Positions 17,925 through 26,994 are shown, counted from the first letter of the stretch. The stretch: DNA of 64,000 nucleotides from an uncultured Pelagibacteraceae bacterium (GCA_902598125.1 CACKAJ010000002.1:41545-105544), one strand, 5' to 3'. A program made the numbers and translations. Notes: generated from the letters alone by a model not told the origin.

Positions 17925-18722
17925 TTAATCTATTTTTAAACTAGGTATTTTTTTTCTTAATTTTTTTGCAAAAATAGGATTAATCTTAGATGTGATTACC
18001 CCTTTAGATTTTTTTAATTCTTTCAGAATTTTCCCATCTGGAGAAATAATAAGAGAATGACCAAAAGTTTTTCTTCCATTATAATGTCTTCCACTTTGTG
18101 CTGGAGCAAAAATATAACAAAAATTTTCTATTGCACGCGCTCTCAAAAGTGAATGCCAATGTTTTTTGCCTGTTGTTTGAGTAAATGCAGATGGAACTGA
18201 TAAAAATAAACAACCTGCTTTTGATAGTTTTCTGTATAAATTAGGAAATCTTAAATCATAACAAATAGAAAAACCCAATTTACCCCATGGTAAATTAAAT
18301 GATTTAATTTGTTTACCTGCAAAAAAAGTTTTTGACTCGTAATATTTTTCTTTTTTACTTAAAGAGACATTAAACATATGAATTTTATCATAATAACTTC
18401 TCACTTTCCCTTTGTTGTCAATTAATACTGATCTATTAACTAGTTTATTTTTTGAAATCTTTATAATTAAAGAGCCTATAAGTATCCATTTTTTATATTT
18501 ATAAGCTAATTTTTTTATACCATTTAAATAAACATCGTTTTTCATTGTGGTGGAAATTTTTAAAAGCAATTTTTTGTCTAAGCAAAATAAAGAGGAAACC
18601 TCTGGAGTTAAAATAAAGTCTGTATTTTGTTTCACAGCTTTAATTATCAACTTTTGAGTTTGTCTTAAATTGTAATGAATATTATTATTAGATTTTAATT
18701 GTAAGCATGAAACTTTAAACAT
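17925..18722 (-). CDS. Carbon-nitrogen hydrolase (nitrilase superfamily, Nit1/Nit2-like)
   Basis: 265 residues. The catalytic triad is complete: Glu41 in LTPEVSS, Lys113 in YDKIHMF, and Cys154 in GFSICYDLRFPNLYR. The YDKIHMFNV block and the RARAIENFCYIFAPAQSG segment place it near the Nit1 (deaminated glutathione amidase) and Nit2 (omega-amidase) branches. It hydrolyses a small amide to acid plus ammonia; the exact amide is not determinable here. It starts 1 bp past the convergent DUF6165-like gene. Confidence 0.85.
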   Translation of the reverse strand: MFKVSCLQLKSNNNIHYNLRQTQKLIIKAVKQNTDFILTPEVSSLFCLDKKLLLKISTTMKNDVYLNGIKKLAYKYKKWILIGSLIIKISKNKLVNRSVLIDNKGKVRSYYDKIHMFNVSLSKKEKYYESKTFFAGKQIKSFNLPWGKLGFSICYDLRFPNLYRKLSKAGCLFLSVPSAFTQTTGKKHWHSLLRARAIENFCYIFAPAQSGRHYNGRKTFGHSLIISPDGKILKELKKSKGVITSKINPIFAKKLRKKIPSLKID

Positions 18723-18793
18723 AATAATACATTAATTTATAAATTTTCAACTATCAATTATATAAAATATAAAATAAAAGGTTTCATTTAATA

Positions 18794-19516
18794 ATGATTA
18801 ATTATTTAAACAAAAAAGTAGAAAGATTACTTATAAGTCGAAATTTTAAAAAGCTGTATTATGTATACCATTATTTTACTGGTGGCTTCAAAGCTAAAAA
18901 AATTAATATATCTTTTGAAAATAAAAAAAATCGTACAGAAATTGTTCAAAATATTATTAATTTAAAAAATTTTAACTCTTATCTTGAAATTGGAACATTT
19001 AAGGATGAATTATTTAATTTTGTTAATTGCAAAACAAAAATTGGGGTCGATCCTGCTTATGGTGGGAATGTAAGAAAAACCAGTGATCAATTTTTTAAAG
19101 AAAATAAAAAAACATTTGATTTGATTTTTATTGATGGTCTTCATCATTATAAACAAGTTAAAAAAGACATCATTAACTCTTTAAAAGTTTTAAATGATGG
19201 TGGAGTAATCTTGATGCATGATTGTATGCCAAAAGATTATTATTACCAAGCTGTTCCAAGATGTCAATTTGAATGGAACGGTGATACATGGAAAGCTTTT
19301 TTAGAAATCAGAACTAATGAAAATGTTGATGTTTACTGTTGTTACGCTGATCAAGGTATCGGTGTAATTTTAAAAAGAAAAAATAAAAATAGACTTGATA
19401 TAAACTTAAAAGATTTTAGTAAATTTAATTTTAATGATTATGTTGAAAATTATAAAAAATATTTAAATCTTATTGAATATGATGATTTAATTAATATTCT
19501 TAAAAATTATGCATAA
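18794..19516 (+). CDS. Class I SAM-dependent methyltransferase
   Basis: 240 residues. SAM motif I is YLEIGTFKDELFNFV, and the family signature is LIFIDGLHHYKQVKKDI followed by GGVILMHDCMPKDYYYQAVPR, typical of Methyltransf_24 proteins. It overlaps the next glycosyltransferase by 8 bp, so it probably methylates a sugar of the same glycan. It is not closely similar to the methyltransferase at 1652-2299 beyond the shared DG-H motif. Confidence 0.8.
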   Translation: MINYLNKKVERLLISRNFKKLYYVYHYFTGGFKAKKINISFENKKNRTEIVQNIINLKNFNSYLEIGTFKDELFNFVNCKTKIGVDPAYGGNVRKTSDQFFKENKKTFDLIFIDGLHHYKQVKKDIINSLKVLNDGGVILMHDCMPKDYYYQAVPRCQFEWNGDTWKAFLEIRTNENVDVYCCYADQGIGVILKRKNKNRLDINLKDFSKFNFNDYVENYKKYLNLIEYDDLINILKNYA

Positions 19517-20378
19517 AGACTTAACACTTGTCTTTAGTTCGTATCAAAGTTTAAATCTTTTAGAAAAAATTTTATCTCGCTTTCACAATAAATATAGAAT
19601 TATTATTGTAGAAAATTCATTAGATAAAAAGATTAAAACATTTCTTGAAAAAAAGTACAATAATACCAAAGTGATAATCCCAACAAAGAATTTAGGATTA
19701 GCTAAAAGTTACAATTTAGGGATTGCGGAAGCAAAGAGCAAATTCATATTTTTAAATAATCCAGATATGGAAATAAGTGACCAATCTTTAAAAAAACTTA
19801 TTCATTGTGCAAAAAAAATTAAAAATTTTGGTGCAATTTCTCCAATTTTCAAAAATGAGAAAATATACAAAAATTATAAGATTTTTTCAGAAAAAAAACA
19901 AAATAGATCATCTTTATTCAAAAAATTTAATATCATCGAAGTTGATTTATTGGACAATAATTTATTTGTAAAAAAAACAAATGCAACGAAAAATCTATTT
20001 GATGAGAATTTCTTTCTTTTTTTCGAGACATTTGATTTTACAAGACGCCTCAAATTAAAAGGAAAAAAATTATACGCAATTAAAAATATTAGATTTAACC
20101 ACTTTGGTGCTTCTAGTTTACCAAAAAAATATGACAATCTTGTTAAAAAAACTAGATCCTATCATTATAATTGGTCAAAGTTTTATTATTTAAGGAAAAA
20201 TTTTGGTTACCTTCATGCTTTAAGAAAAATTTTACCTAATATAATTAAAGCTTTAAAAAAAATTATAATTAATTTATTAACTTTCAATTTAAAAGAAGTT
20301 CAATTAAATTTTTTAGAACTTTATGGTATTTTTAGCTCAATCTTTTTATTAAAATCTTTTTTTAGACCCAAGAATTGA
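19509..20378 (+). CDS. Glycosyltransferase family 2 (rhamnosyltransferase-like)
   Basis: 289 residues, GT-A fold. It begins LTLVFSSYQSLNLLEKIL, then TKNLGLAKSYNLGIAEAKSKFIFLNNPDMEIS, where NNPD stands for the DXD metal motif. Later FFLFFETFDFTRRLKLKGKKLYA is the ED-type catalytic region and RFNHFGASS follows. It resembles dTDP-rhamnosyltransferase-like GT2 enzymes; the donor is unproven. A similar protein is encoded at 26069-26917. Confidence 0.85.
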   Translation: MHKDLTLVFSSYQSLNLLEKILSRFHNKYRIIIVENSLDKKIKTFLEKKYNNTKVIIPTKNLGLAKSYNLGIAEAKSKFIFLNNPDMEISDQSLKKLIHCAKKIKNFGAISPIFKNEKIYKNYKIFSEKKQNRSSLFKKFNIIEVDLLDNNLFVKKTNATKNLFDENFFLFFETFDFTRRLKLKGKKLYAIKNIRFNHFGASSLPKKYDNLVKKTRSYHYNWSKFYYLRKNFGYLHALRKILPNIIKALKKIIINLLTFNLKEVQLNFLELYGIFSSIFLLKSFFRPKN

Positions 20379-21419
20379 TTACTTCATAATTGAAGAGGCG
20401 AAATTCCAATTACAATCAAAGCTTGGAATATATGTACCTGATAATTTTACATTACCAAAGCTTTTACTCAAAACTTTACACCAGTTATCAACTTGTTTAG
20501 GTTTCTTATCTTTGCTGCCAACTTGTGCGGTAATCACTCCACCTTTTTTAAGAATTCTTTTTAGACCCTTCATATTTTTTTTTGCTAAGTCGATACAATA
20601 TTGATCATCGTTTAAATCAACAAAAATTTTATCGTATTTTGAGTCTTCAATTTCTTTAATACTTTTAAATGCATCACCCCAAAAAGTTTTAACCTTGTTA
20701 CTTTTTTTAACTTTAGAACATACTTTTGGTAAGTGACGATAACATGCTTCTACTATTTCAGGATCAAGTTCAAACCAATCTATATAATTTGAGTTATTTT
20801 CTAAACAGGCTCTGGCAACACCCCCGTCTCCTCCGCCTATGATAGCTATATTATTATTTTTCTTGCTTAGATCAAAACTTGATTTAAAAAACGTAGAGCT
20901 ATAAATTTTTTCATCTTTTTCTGCAACTTGTATTTCATGATCTATAAATAAAGCATGTCCAAATTCTTCAATGTCCATAACTTCAACAAATTGGCCTACC
21001 TTTGAAGTAAATTTTTCTAATACGTTTTTAACAACATAATATTTCTTTTGACCTGGAGTGCTGTAAATATCATCATATAAGCTTATACTGCTTCTATCAA
21101 AAGCATTCGTTACAACTCTTTCGTGCTTAATTTCATTTCTAAGAATTTTCAAAGCTACTTTTGGATTTACTTTACCACATGTAAAAAAATCAAAACTGAT
21201 AACACCTCTCTCAGGAAAAGTATGAAAACTAAAATGACTTTCTGATAATAGCGCTACTAAAGTAAAACCTTGAGGCTCAAACTTATGTGAAGCTACATTT
21301 AATATTTCAACTTTTGCAGCTTTTGCAATTTTATAAATTACTTTTTCGTAAAATTCGGGTGAATAGTCTTTTTTTACACCTAAGAAATCGATGGTAATGT
21401 GCTCACCAACTTTAATCAT
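20379..21419 (-). CDS. Fused S-adenosylmethionine decarboxylase - spermidine synthase
   Basis: 346 residues. Residues 1 to about 115 are a bacterial SpeD: SESHFSFHTFPE contains the self-cleavage site Glu60/Ser61 (Ser61 becomes the pyruvoyl group), with His66 and Cys81 (in FFTCG) matching the processing and catalytic residues. Residues from about 125 to the end are a SpeE: the SAM site AIIGGGDGGVARACL and the catalytic-loop Asp in KIFVDLNDDQYC. Together they would make decarboxylated SAM and transfer its aminopropyl group to putrescine, giving spermidine and methylthioadenosine. It is the last gene of the mtnP operon, whose other enzymes consume the methylthioadenosine. Confidence 0.9.
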   Translation of the reverse strand: MIKVGEHITIDFLGVKKDYSPEFYEKVIYKIAKAAKVEILNVASHKFEPQGFTLVALLSESHFSFHTFPERGVISFDFFTCGKVNPKVALKILRNEIKHERVVTNAFDRSSISLYDDIYSTPGQKKYYVVKNVLEKFTSKVGQFVEVMDIEEFGHALFIDHEIQVAEKDEKIYSSTFFKSSFDLSKKNNNIAIIGGGDGGVARACLENNSNYIDWFELDPEIVEACYRHLPKVCSKVKKSNKVKTFWGDAFKSIKEIEDSKYDKIFVDLNDDQYCIDLAKKNMKGLKRILKKGGVITAQVGSKDKKPKQVDNWCKVLSKSFGNVKLSGTYIPSFDCNWNFASSIMK

Positions 21420-21425
21420 TAAAAA

Positions 21426-22073
21426 CTATCCCTTCTTATAATTTTTAAATTTTTCTAAGACTATTTTCATTTCTTTTTTTGAAAGAATCTTAGGTATTCC
21501 AATTCTTAGGGCATTTATATATTGATGGCAAATATTTTCGATCTCTTGGGCAAGCTCAAAAGTTTTTTTTAAATTTTCTCCAAACGCAACTTGTCCGTGA
21601 TTAGCAATTAAACATGCTGATCTATTTTTTAGAGCTTTGATAATATTTCTAGAAAGATTTTTAGTACCAAAAGTTGCATATTTACTACATTTAATGTCTT
21701 CTCCACCCGCTATTGCAACCATATAGTGAAATGCTGGAATATTCTTTTGATGAGTTGAAACAGCTGTAGCACAAGTTGAGTGCGCATGAACTATGGCTTT
21801 AGCCTCTTTTTTATTCACATATATATCTTGATGAAATCTCCACTCTGAAGATGGCTTACCTTTTTTTTTATCGTAAACACCTTTAAGCGAAACAAAGATA
21901 ATATCTTTGGGTTTAAGAGAACCATATTCTCTTCCAGATGGAGTAATATAAAATCCATCTACGCTTTTTTCTTTCGCTCTTACAGATATGTTGCCTGACC
22001 TTAATGCTGATAAATTAGTTATATTTAATTTTTTGGAATACTTAATTACTTCAGCTCTTATTAATTTATTCAC
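21426..22073 (-). CDS. Class II aldolase, FucA-like; candidate methylthioribulose-1-phosphate aldolase
   Basis: 215 residues. It closely follows L-fuculose-phosphate aldolase: GNISVRAKEK, ITPSGREYGSL, PSSEWRFHQDIY, AIVHAHSTCATAVS, FHYMVAIAGG and YATFGTKNLS. Catalytic Glu77 and zinc ligands His96, His98 and His159 are present. It starts with GTG overlapping the mtnA stop. The overall FucA-like sequence and the absence of mtnC/D/E genes suggest cleavage of methylthioribulose-1-phosphate to DHAP and methylthioacetaldehyde rather than the MtnB dehydratase step. MtnB belongs to the same superfamily, so this needs testing. Confidence 0.8.
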   Translation of the reverse strand: MNKLIRAEVIKYSKKLNITNLSALRSGNISVRAKEKSVDGFYITPSGREYGSLKPKDIIFVSLKGVYDKKKGKPSSEWRFHQDIYVNKKEAKAIVHAHSTCATAVSTHQKNIPAFHYMVAIAGGEDIKCSKYATFGTKNLSRNIIKALKNRSACLIANHGQVAFGENLKKTFELAQEIENICHQYINALRIGIPKILSKKEMKIVLEKFKNYKKG

Positions 22074-23140
22074 TTAAATAAACCTTTCAAGCCTTTTTCT
22101 GATGCTTCACAAACACCCTTCTCTGTTATTAAACCAGTAACTAGTCTAGCAGGTGTAACATCAAAGGCTAAGTTAAGTGACTTACTTTTTTGAGGGTAAA
22201 TTCTTACTTTTTTGATTTTGTTATTTTCATCTACTCCCTCAACATGTGAGAGTTCATCAGAATTTCGTTCCTCAATCGGAATTTTTTTATGATCTTTAAT
22301 ACTCCAATCTATAGTTGAACTTGGCAAAGCAACATAAAAAGGAACATTATTATCTTTTGCAGATAAAGCTTTCAAATAAGTTCCAATTTTATTACACACA
22401 TCTCCATTAAATAAAGTTCTGTCAGTTCCAACAATGCACATGTCTACTTCTCCTCTTTGCATTAATATACCTCCAGCGTTATCAGTGATAACAGTGTTTG
22501 ATATTCCTTCTTCATTTAATTCATATGAAGTTAGGTTTGCTCCTTGATTTCGTGGTCTTGTTTCATCAACCCAAACATGTACTTTAATGCCTTTTTGATG
22601 AGCATGATAAATTGGTGAAGTTGCTGTCCCCCAGTCTATAGTAGCCAACCATCCTGCATTACAGTGGGTCAAAATATTAATTGTATCTTTTTTTTTATTA
22701 GCAATGTCTTCAATAATTTTAAGACCATTCAAACCAATATTTTTACAAAATTTTTCATCCTCATCTGTAATCGCCTTTGCCTCCTCTAGAGCTATTTTCA
22801 ATATATCTTTATCGTTTACTCCAGATAACTTTTTCATCACTCTGTCTACTGCCCACTTTAGATTAATTGCAGTAGGTCTTGATGCAATTAACTTTTCGCT
22901 AGACTTTTTTAGAAAAGATAAATCATTTTTTTCTATGATAGATAAAGCTAAACCGTAGGCAGCAGTTGCACCAATTAATGGGGCGCCTCTCACCTCCATT
23001 GTTTTAATGGCATTTATTGCATCTTTCACGGTTTTTAAATCTTTTATAATAAACTGGTGAGGAAGTTTTGTTTGATCAATGATTTTTACTAAATTATTAT
23101 TAAACCAAATTGTTTTGTAAGATTTTCCCTCTATTTTCAT
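22070..23140 (-). CDS. mtnA: Methylthioribose-1-phosphate isomerase
   Basis: 356 residues. Signature segments: MEVRGAPLIGATAAYGLAL, ILTHCNAGWLATIDWGTA (catalytic Cys), VWVDETRPRNQGANLTSYEL, and TDNAGGILMQRGEVDMCIVGTDRT (catalytic Asp). It isomerises methylthioribose-1-phosphate, the product of MtnP, to methylthioribulose-1-phosphate. It overlaps its neighbours on both sides by 4 bp, which implies translational coupling through tautomerase-mtnA-aldolase. Confidence 0.95.
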   Translation of the reverse strand: MKIEGKSYKTIWFNNNLVKIIDQTKLPHQFIIKDLKTVKDAINAIKTMEVRGAPLIGATAAYGLALSIIEKNDLSFLKKSSEKLIASRPTAINLKWAVDRVMKKLSGVNDKDILKIALEEAKAITDEDEKFCKNIGLNGLKIIEDIANKKKDTINILTHCNAGWLATIDWGTATSPIYHAHQKGIKVHVWVDETRPRNQGANLTSYELNEEGISNTVITDNAGGILMQRGEVDMCIVGTDRTLFNGDVCNKIGTYLKALSAKDNNVPFYVALPSSTIDWSIKDHKKIPIEERNSDELSHVEGVDENNKIKKVRIYPQKSKSLNLAFDVTPARLVTGLITEKGVCEASEKGLKGLFK

Positions 23141-23583
23141 TTTCTTTTTTCCATTTTTTTCAATCTTTTTCTTAAACTTGGTGATAGCGAATTAAACCAT
23201 TTTTTTTCCTGTCCTGATTTAGGTAAGATTTCTCCATACTCAATCATTTGATTAGGTAATAAATCTTCCAAGTAAACCCAAACGAAATCACTCTGCAACT
23301 TTGTATTCTTAATCAAGATTTTTCTTAGATCTAAAATTAATTTTTTTTTAACTTTTGATGTTCGCCCAGCTCTAATCTGTCCATTTAAAAAAATTTCTTT
23401 AGTTTTTACTAATTTGCCACCCATGAAATGAGAATCTTTTTCATTTTTTTGAAATATCACTTGGGCGAAAAAGGTGTTTGCACCAGTAAATTTACTATGA
23501 GTGTTTGTTATATCGTTAGCTATAGAATTTTTTTGTTTTTTTGAAAGATTAATATTTGAATATTTTACCGTGTACGTTGGCAT
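23137..23583 (-). CDS. Tautomerase-superfamily protein
   Basis: 148 residues. The start MPTYTVKYSNINLSKKQKNS provides the N-terminal Pro (after Met removal) that is the catalytic base of 4-oxalocrotonate tautomerase and CHMI-like proteins. FFAQVIFQKNEKDSHFMGGK and a second half with WVYLEDLLPNQMIEYGEILP look like a two-unit tautomerase (cis-CaaD/MSAD size). It lies between mtnP and mtnA with 4 bp spacing or overlap on both sides, so it should act in the same route, but no step for a tautomerase is established there. Confidence 0.75.
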   Translation of the reverse strand: MPTYTVKYSNINLSKKQKNSIANDITNTHSKFTGANTFFAQVIFQKNEKDSHFMGGKLVKTKEIFLNGQIRAGRTSKVKKKLILDLRKILIKNTKLQSDFVWVYLEDLLPNQMIEYGEILPKSGQEKKWFNSLSPSLRKRLKKMEKRK

Positions 23584-23587
23584 TGAA

Positions 23588-24457
23588 TTATTTTAAAACT
23601 CTTCCTGCTATATTTTTAAGTTTTTTGATTGTTTTCTTGGTTCTTAACTTTGGATCTGTAATAATAGCAACATCTAAACAATTATTTGCCGGATCTTTCT
23701 CAACTGAAAAATCTTTAAATGTTTTTATTACTTCTTTGATCATATTTTGTGCATTAGAAGCATTCTTCATTAAAGTTTTAATCACCATGCTTACATCAAC
23801 TTCATCATGATTAGGATGCCAACAATCATAATCAGTTACCATTGCTACAGTGCAGTATCTAATTTCTGCCTCCCTAGCTAATTTTGCTTCTGGCATATTA
23901 GTCATTCCAATTACATCAGCACCCCATGTTCTGTAAAGATTGGATTCTGCTGAAGTTGAAAACTGCGGACCTTCCATTACTACATAAGTTCCATTTCTGT
24001 GATAATTAATATTGAGTTTTTTTAAGGCAGCTTCACAACAATCTGATAGACCAGGACTTGTAGGTTTAGCCATTGATACATGTGCAACAATTTCATTATC
24101 AAAAAAAGTTTTTACTCTTGAAAAGGTTCTATCTATAAATTGGTCAACTATTACAAACCTTCCTGGCTCTAGTTCCTCTTTTAATGATCCAACTGCAGAT
24201 ACTGAAATTATATCAGTAACACCTAATTGCTTCATTGCATCAATATTAGCTCTAAAATTGATATCAGTTGGGTTAATCTTGTGTCCTCTTGAATGTCTTG
24301 GAATAAAACAAATTTCTTCCTTTTCAAATTTTGCAATTAATATTTCATCAGATGGTTTTCCCCATGGAGTGATAATTTTCTTCCATTTGGTTTTTTCAAA
24401 ACCTTCCATTTTATAAAGACCACTGCCACCAATTATCCCAAGCTTTCTATTTTTCAT
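23588..24457 (-). CDS. mtnP: 5'-methylthioadenosine phosphorylase
   Basis: 289 residues. The N-terminal LGIIGGSGLYKMEGF, FIPRHSRGHKINPTDINFRANIDAM and VVMEGPQFSTSAESNLYRTWGADVIGMTNMPEAKLAREAEI are classic MTAP/PNP family II motifs. It splits methylthioadenosine into adenine and methylthioribose-1-phosphate. Adenine is the substrate of Apt, encoded divergently 43 bp away, and methylthioribose-1-phosphate is the substrate of MtnA downstream. First gene of the five-gene unit ending with speD-speE. Confidence 0.95.
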   Translation of the reverse strand: MKNRKLGIIGGSGLYKMEGFEKTKWKKIITPWGKPSDEILIAKFEKEEICFIPRHSRGHKINPTDINFRANIDAMKQLGVTDIISVSAVGSLKEELEPGRFVIVDQFIDRTFSRVKTFFDNEIVAHVSMAKPTSPGLSDCCEAALKKLNINYHRNGTYVVMEGPQFSTSAESNLYRTWGADVIGMTNMPEAKLAREAEIRYCTVAMVTDYDCWHPNHDEVDVSMVIKTLMKNASNAQNMIKEVIKTFKDFSVEKDPANNCLDVAIITDPKLRTKKTIKKLKNIAGRVLK

Positions 24458-24500
24458 TATTTTATTTTTAATGCTTTTTTGCTAGAACTTGAAGTTAATA

Positions 24501-25028
24501 ATGGACTTAAAAAAACATATTAGATCAATTCCGGACTATCCAAAAAAGGGAATTTTGTTTAGAGATATAACTACTTTAATTAAGAATGCTGATGCTTTTA
24601 AATATACAAATGATAAAATTGTCGAAATAGCCAAAAAAATTGATTTTGATAAAGTTGCAGCAATAGAGTCAAGAGGCTTTGTTTTTGCATCTACTGTTTC
24701 TTATAAACTTAATAAACCATTTATTCTTTTAAGAAAAAAAAATAAACTTCCTGCAGAAGTACACTCTATAGATTTTGAACTAGAGTATGGAAAAGCAACG
24801 ATAGAAGTGCACAAAGACTCTATAGAAAAAAATGAAAAAATTCTTGTTATAGATGATCTTATAGCAACAGGAGGTACGGCCGAAGCGGCGGCTAAATTAA
24901 TTGAAATTTCTGGAGGTAAAGTGGCAGGTTTTATTTTTGTTATAAATCTTTTTGATCTGCCAGGAAATGATCTTCTGCTAAAAAAAGGATACTTTACGAA
25001 AAGTTTAATTGAGTTTCCCGGCCATTAA
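24501..25028 (+). CDS. apt: Adenine phosphoribosyltransferase
   Basis: 175 residues from ATG at 24501; an in-frame TTG at 24489 is less likely. It starts DLKKHIRSIPDYPKKGILFR, has AIESRGFVFAS, and the PRPP-binding motif VLVIDDLIATGGTAEAAAKL. It converts adenine and PRPP to AMP. Placement back to back with mtnP joins both salvage products of methylthioadenosine. It overlaps the convergent epimerase gene by 4 bp. Confidence 0.95.
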   Translation: MDLKKHIRSIPDYPKKGILFRDITTLIKNADAFKYTNDKIVEIAKKIDFDKVAAIESRGFVFASTVSYKLNKPFILLRKKNKLPAEVHSIDFELEYGKATIEVHKDSIEKNEKILVIDDLIATGGTAEAAAKLIEISGGKVAGFIFVINLFDLPGNDLLLKKGYFTKSLIEFPGH

Positions 25029-26038
25029 ATTTCTTTATTCTTCCAAGTCGATGGCGTTAGCTCGTTATCTATTTCAATATTTATATTATAATCAAAAGGT
25101 CTAGTGCCTCTTTTTTTTATATAATCGTATGTTTTTTTAATACCATCTTTTAGTGACACAGTTGTTTTGTAATTAAGAAGCGATCTTGCTTTATCGGCTG
25201 AACAAGTTGCATGTTTTACTTCTTGAGGTCTATCTTTTTTATGTATCGGTTGTAAATTAACCCCTGTAAGATTTGAACAAATTTCTGCAATTTTATTTAT
25301 TGTTACAAATTCTTCATCTGGTCCAATATTAATAGTTTGTTTGTTTAAATCTTTTTGATCTAACATTGGTATTAGACAACTCAGACAATCATCAATATAA
25401 GAAAAACATCTTGTTTGCTTTCCGTCACCATAAATTATTGGCGCCTTACCTTGCATCATTCGATTTATCATTATCGATACTACATTCCTGAAGGGATCAT
25501 CATACTTTTGTCTTGGACCAATAATATTATGTGGAACAGCAATAACATATTCAATATTATTTAATTCGCAAAGATTTTTTAAAACTTCCTCCGAGGCAAC
25601 TTTTGAAATTGCGTAAGGATCAACAGGAGATGGTTTCATATCCTCAGTAAAAGGAGTCTTTTGTCCACCATATCTTGCCATTGAGGAGCAGAAAACAATT
25701 CTTTTTACTTTTTCATTAACTGCAGCAGAAAATATTGATACTGAAGCAAGGTAATTATTTTTTGTGATTTCATAAGGTGAGAAAACGGACAAACCCTCAT
25801 GAGCTGTAGCTGCACAATGATAAACAACATCAACTCCCTTCATCAACGATTTAATTTTTTCATAATCACAACAATCACCTCTGTGAAATTCTATATTTTT
25901 GGGAACATTATCTTCATAGCCCCCTAGCATATTATCTAATCCTATAACTCTGTGACCTAGTTTAACAAGTTTTTCTGAAAGATGTGATCCCAAAAAACCT
26001 GCCACACCTGTAACAAATATTGTCTTACTCTTTGACAT
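25025..26038 (-). CDS. NAD-dependent sugar epimerase/dehydratase (UDP-glucose 4-epimerase-like)
   Basis: 337 residues, extended SDR. It has the Rossmann motif VTGVAGFLGSHLSEKL, FCSSMARYGG with the active-site serine, and YAISK as the YxxxK motif (around 140-146). NIIGPRQKYDDPFRNVV and IYGDGKQTRCFSYIDD are substrate-loop motifs of GalE-like and UDP-glucuronate-type epimerases. It probably acts on a UDP-hexose for the surface glycan; whether it epimerises C4 or C5 or dehydrates is not resolved. Confidence 0.85.
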   Translation of the reverse strand: MSKSKTIFVTGVAGFLGSHLSEKLVKLGHRVIGLDNMLGGYEDNVPKNIEFHRGDCCDYEKIKSLMKGVDVVYHCAATAHEGLSVFSPYEITKNNYLASVSIFSAAVNEKVKRIVFCSSMARYGGQKTPFTEDMKPSPVDPYAISKVASEEVLKNLCELNNIEYVIAVPHNIIGPRQKYDDPFRNVVSIMINRMMQGKAPIIYGDGKQTRCFSYIDDCLSCLIPMLDQKDLNKQTINIGPDEEFVTINKIAEICSNLTGVNLQPIHKKDRPQEVKHATCSADKARSLLNYKTTVSLKDGIKKTYDYIKKRGTRPFDYNINIEIDNELTPSTWKNKEI

Positions 26039-26068
26039 AAGAGGTTTATATATAAAATAATAATTTTA

Positions 26069-26917
26069 TCAATTTTTAAATATTTTAGGTCTGTACCAAG
26101 ATTTTTTTCCGATTATTGAATTGAAAAGACCTGAGAAACGTTGAAAGTACATTTTACTTTCTTTTTTTTTAAATATAAGTGTAAAAAAAACCATCTTTAT
26201 CAAAGAGGAAAATAATTTCCTGCTAATTTTTATCAAAGAATAAAAAAATCCATAATGTTTTTTATTATAGTAAAATGTAGACCACATCCAATGCCAATTT
26301 CTTGAGAGCTCCATTTCAAAGTTGATTGACTGATTATGAGAACTGCCTCCTAAATGATTAATAGTAAGACTTTTGTCTAAATAAATTTTTTTATTTTTTT
26401 TTTTTAATCTTTTGCATAAATCTATTTCTTCTAAGTAAATAAAAAAATTACTATCAAAAAAACCAATGTCTTTAAATTGCTCAATATTGAGAAACATTGC
26501 AAAACCTTTTAAAAAATCAACTTGAAAAAAATCCTCATTACTATCAATTTCACGATCACTATACTCATCTTGTTTAGCGGGACCAATAATAGCAAAGTCT
26601 TTTATTTTATTTGCAGTTAATAAGAAGTTACTCAAAGTTTGCTTTCCTAAAATTGCATCTGGATTTAAAATTAATGCATATTTTGTCTTTACTTTTGACA
26701 ATCCAAAATTATTACCCTTTGCATAACCAAGGTTATCTCCAGTGAGAAAACATTCAATATTTTTATATTTACTCTCTATTTCTTTTTTGAAATTTTCGTT
26801 ATCTGAGTTTTCAATTATAATTACTTTACAGAATGAATTTATTGAGTCTAAACATTTGAAAATTTTGTCTTCGCTTTTAAAAGTGTTGATTACTACCGTA
26901 ATATTATTATTTAACAT
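26069..26917 (-). CDS. Glycosyltransferase family 2
   Basis: 282 residues. The start ITVVINTFKSEDKIFKCL, GDNLGYAKGNNFGLSKVKTKYALILNPDAIL (NPD in the DXD place), FFIYLEEIDLCKRLKKKNKKIYL and NHLGGSSHNQSI follow the rhamnosyltransferase-like GT2 pattern seen also at 19509-20378. The codons for RLKKKNKK contain a run of 12 consecutive T on the plus strand (26394-26405). It is divergent from rmlB with a 77 bp gap. Confidence 0.85.
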   Translation of the reverse strand: MLNNNITVVINTFKSEDKIFKCLDSINSFCKVIIIENSDNENFKKEIESKYKNIECFLTGDNLGYAKGNNFGLSKVKTKYALILNPDAILGKQTLSNFLLTANKIKDFAIIGPAKQDEYSDREIDSNEDFFQVDFLKGFAMFLNIEQFKDIGFFDSNFFIYLEEIDLCKRLKKKNKKIYLDKSLTINHLGGSSHNQSINFEMELSRNWHWMWSTFYYNKKHYGFFYSLIKISRKLFSSLIKMVFFTLIFKKKESKMYFQRFSGLFNSIIGKKSWYRPKIFKN

Positions 26918-26994
26918 TTTAAAATTATTGATTTACAAACGTATCTACCTTATTACATTAAATATAAAAAAATGTCTCTCAAATTAGGAATTTA

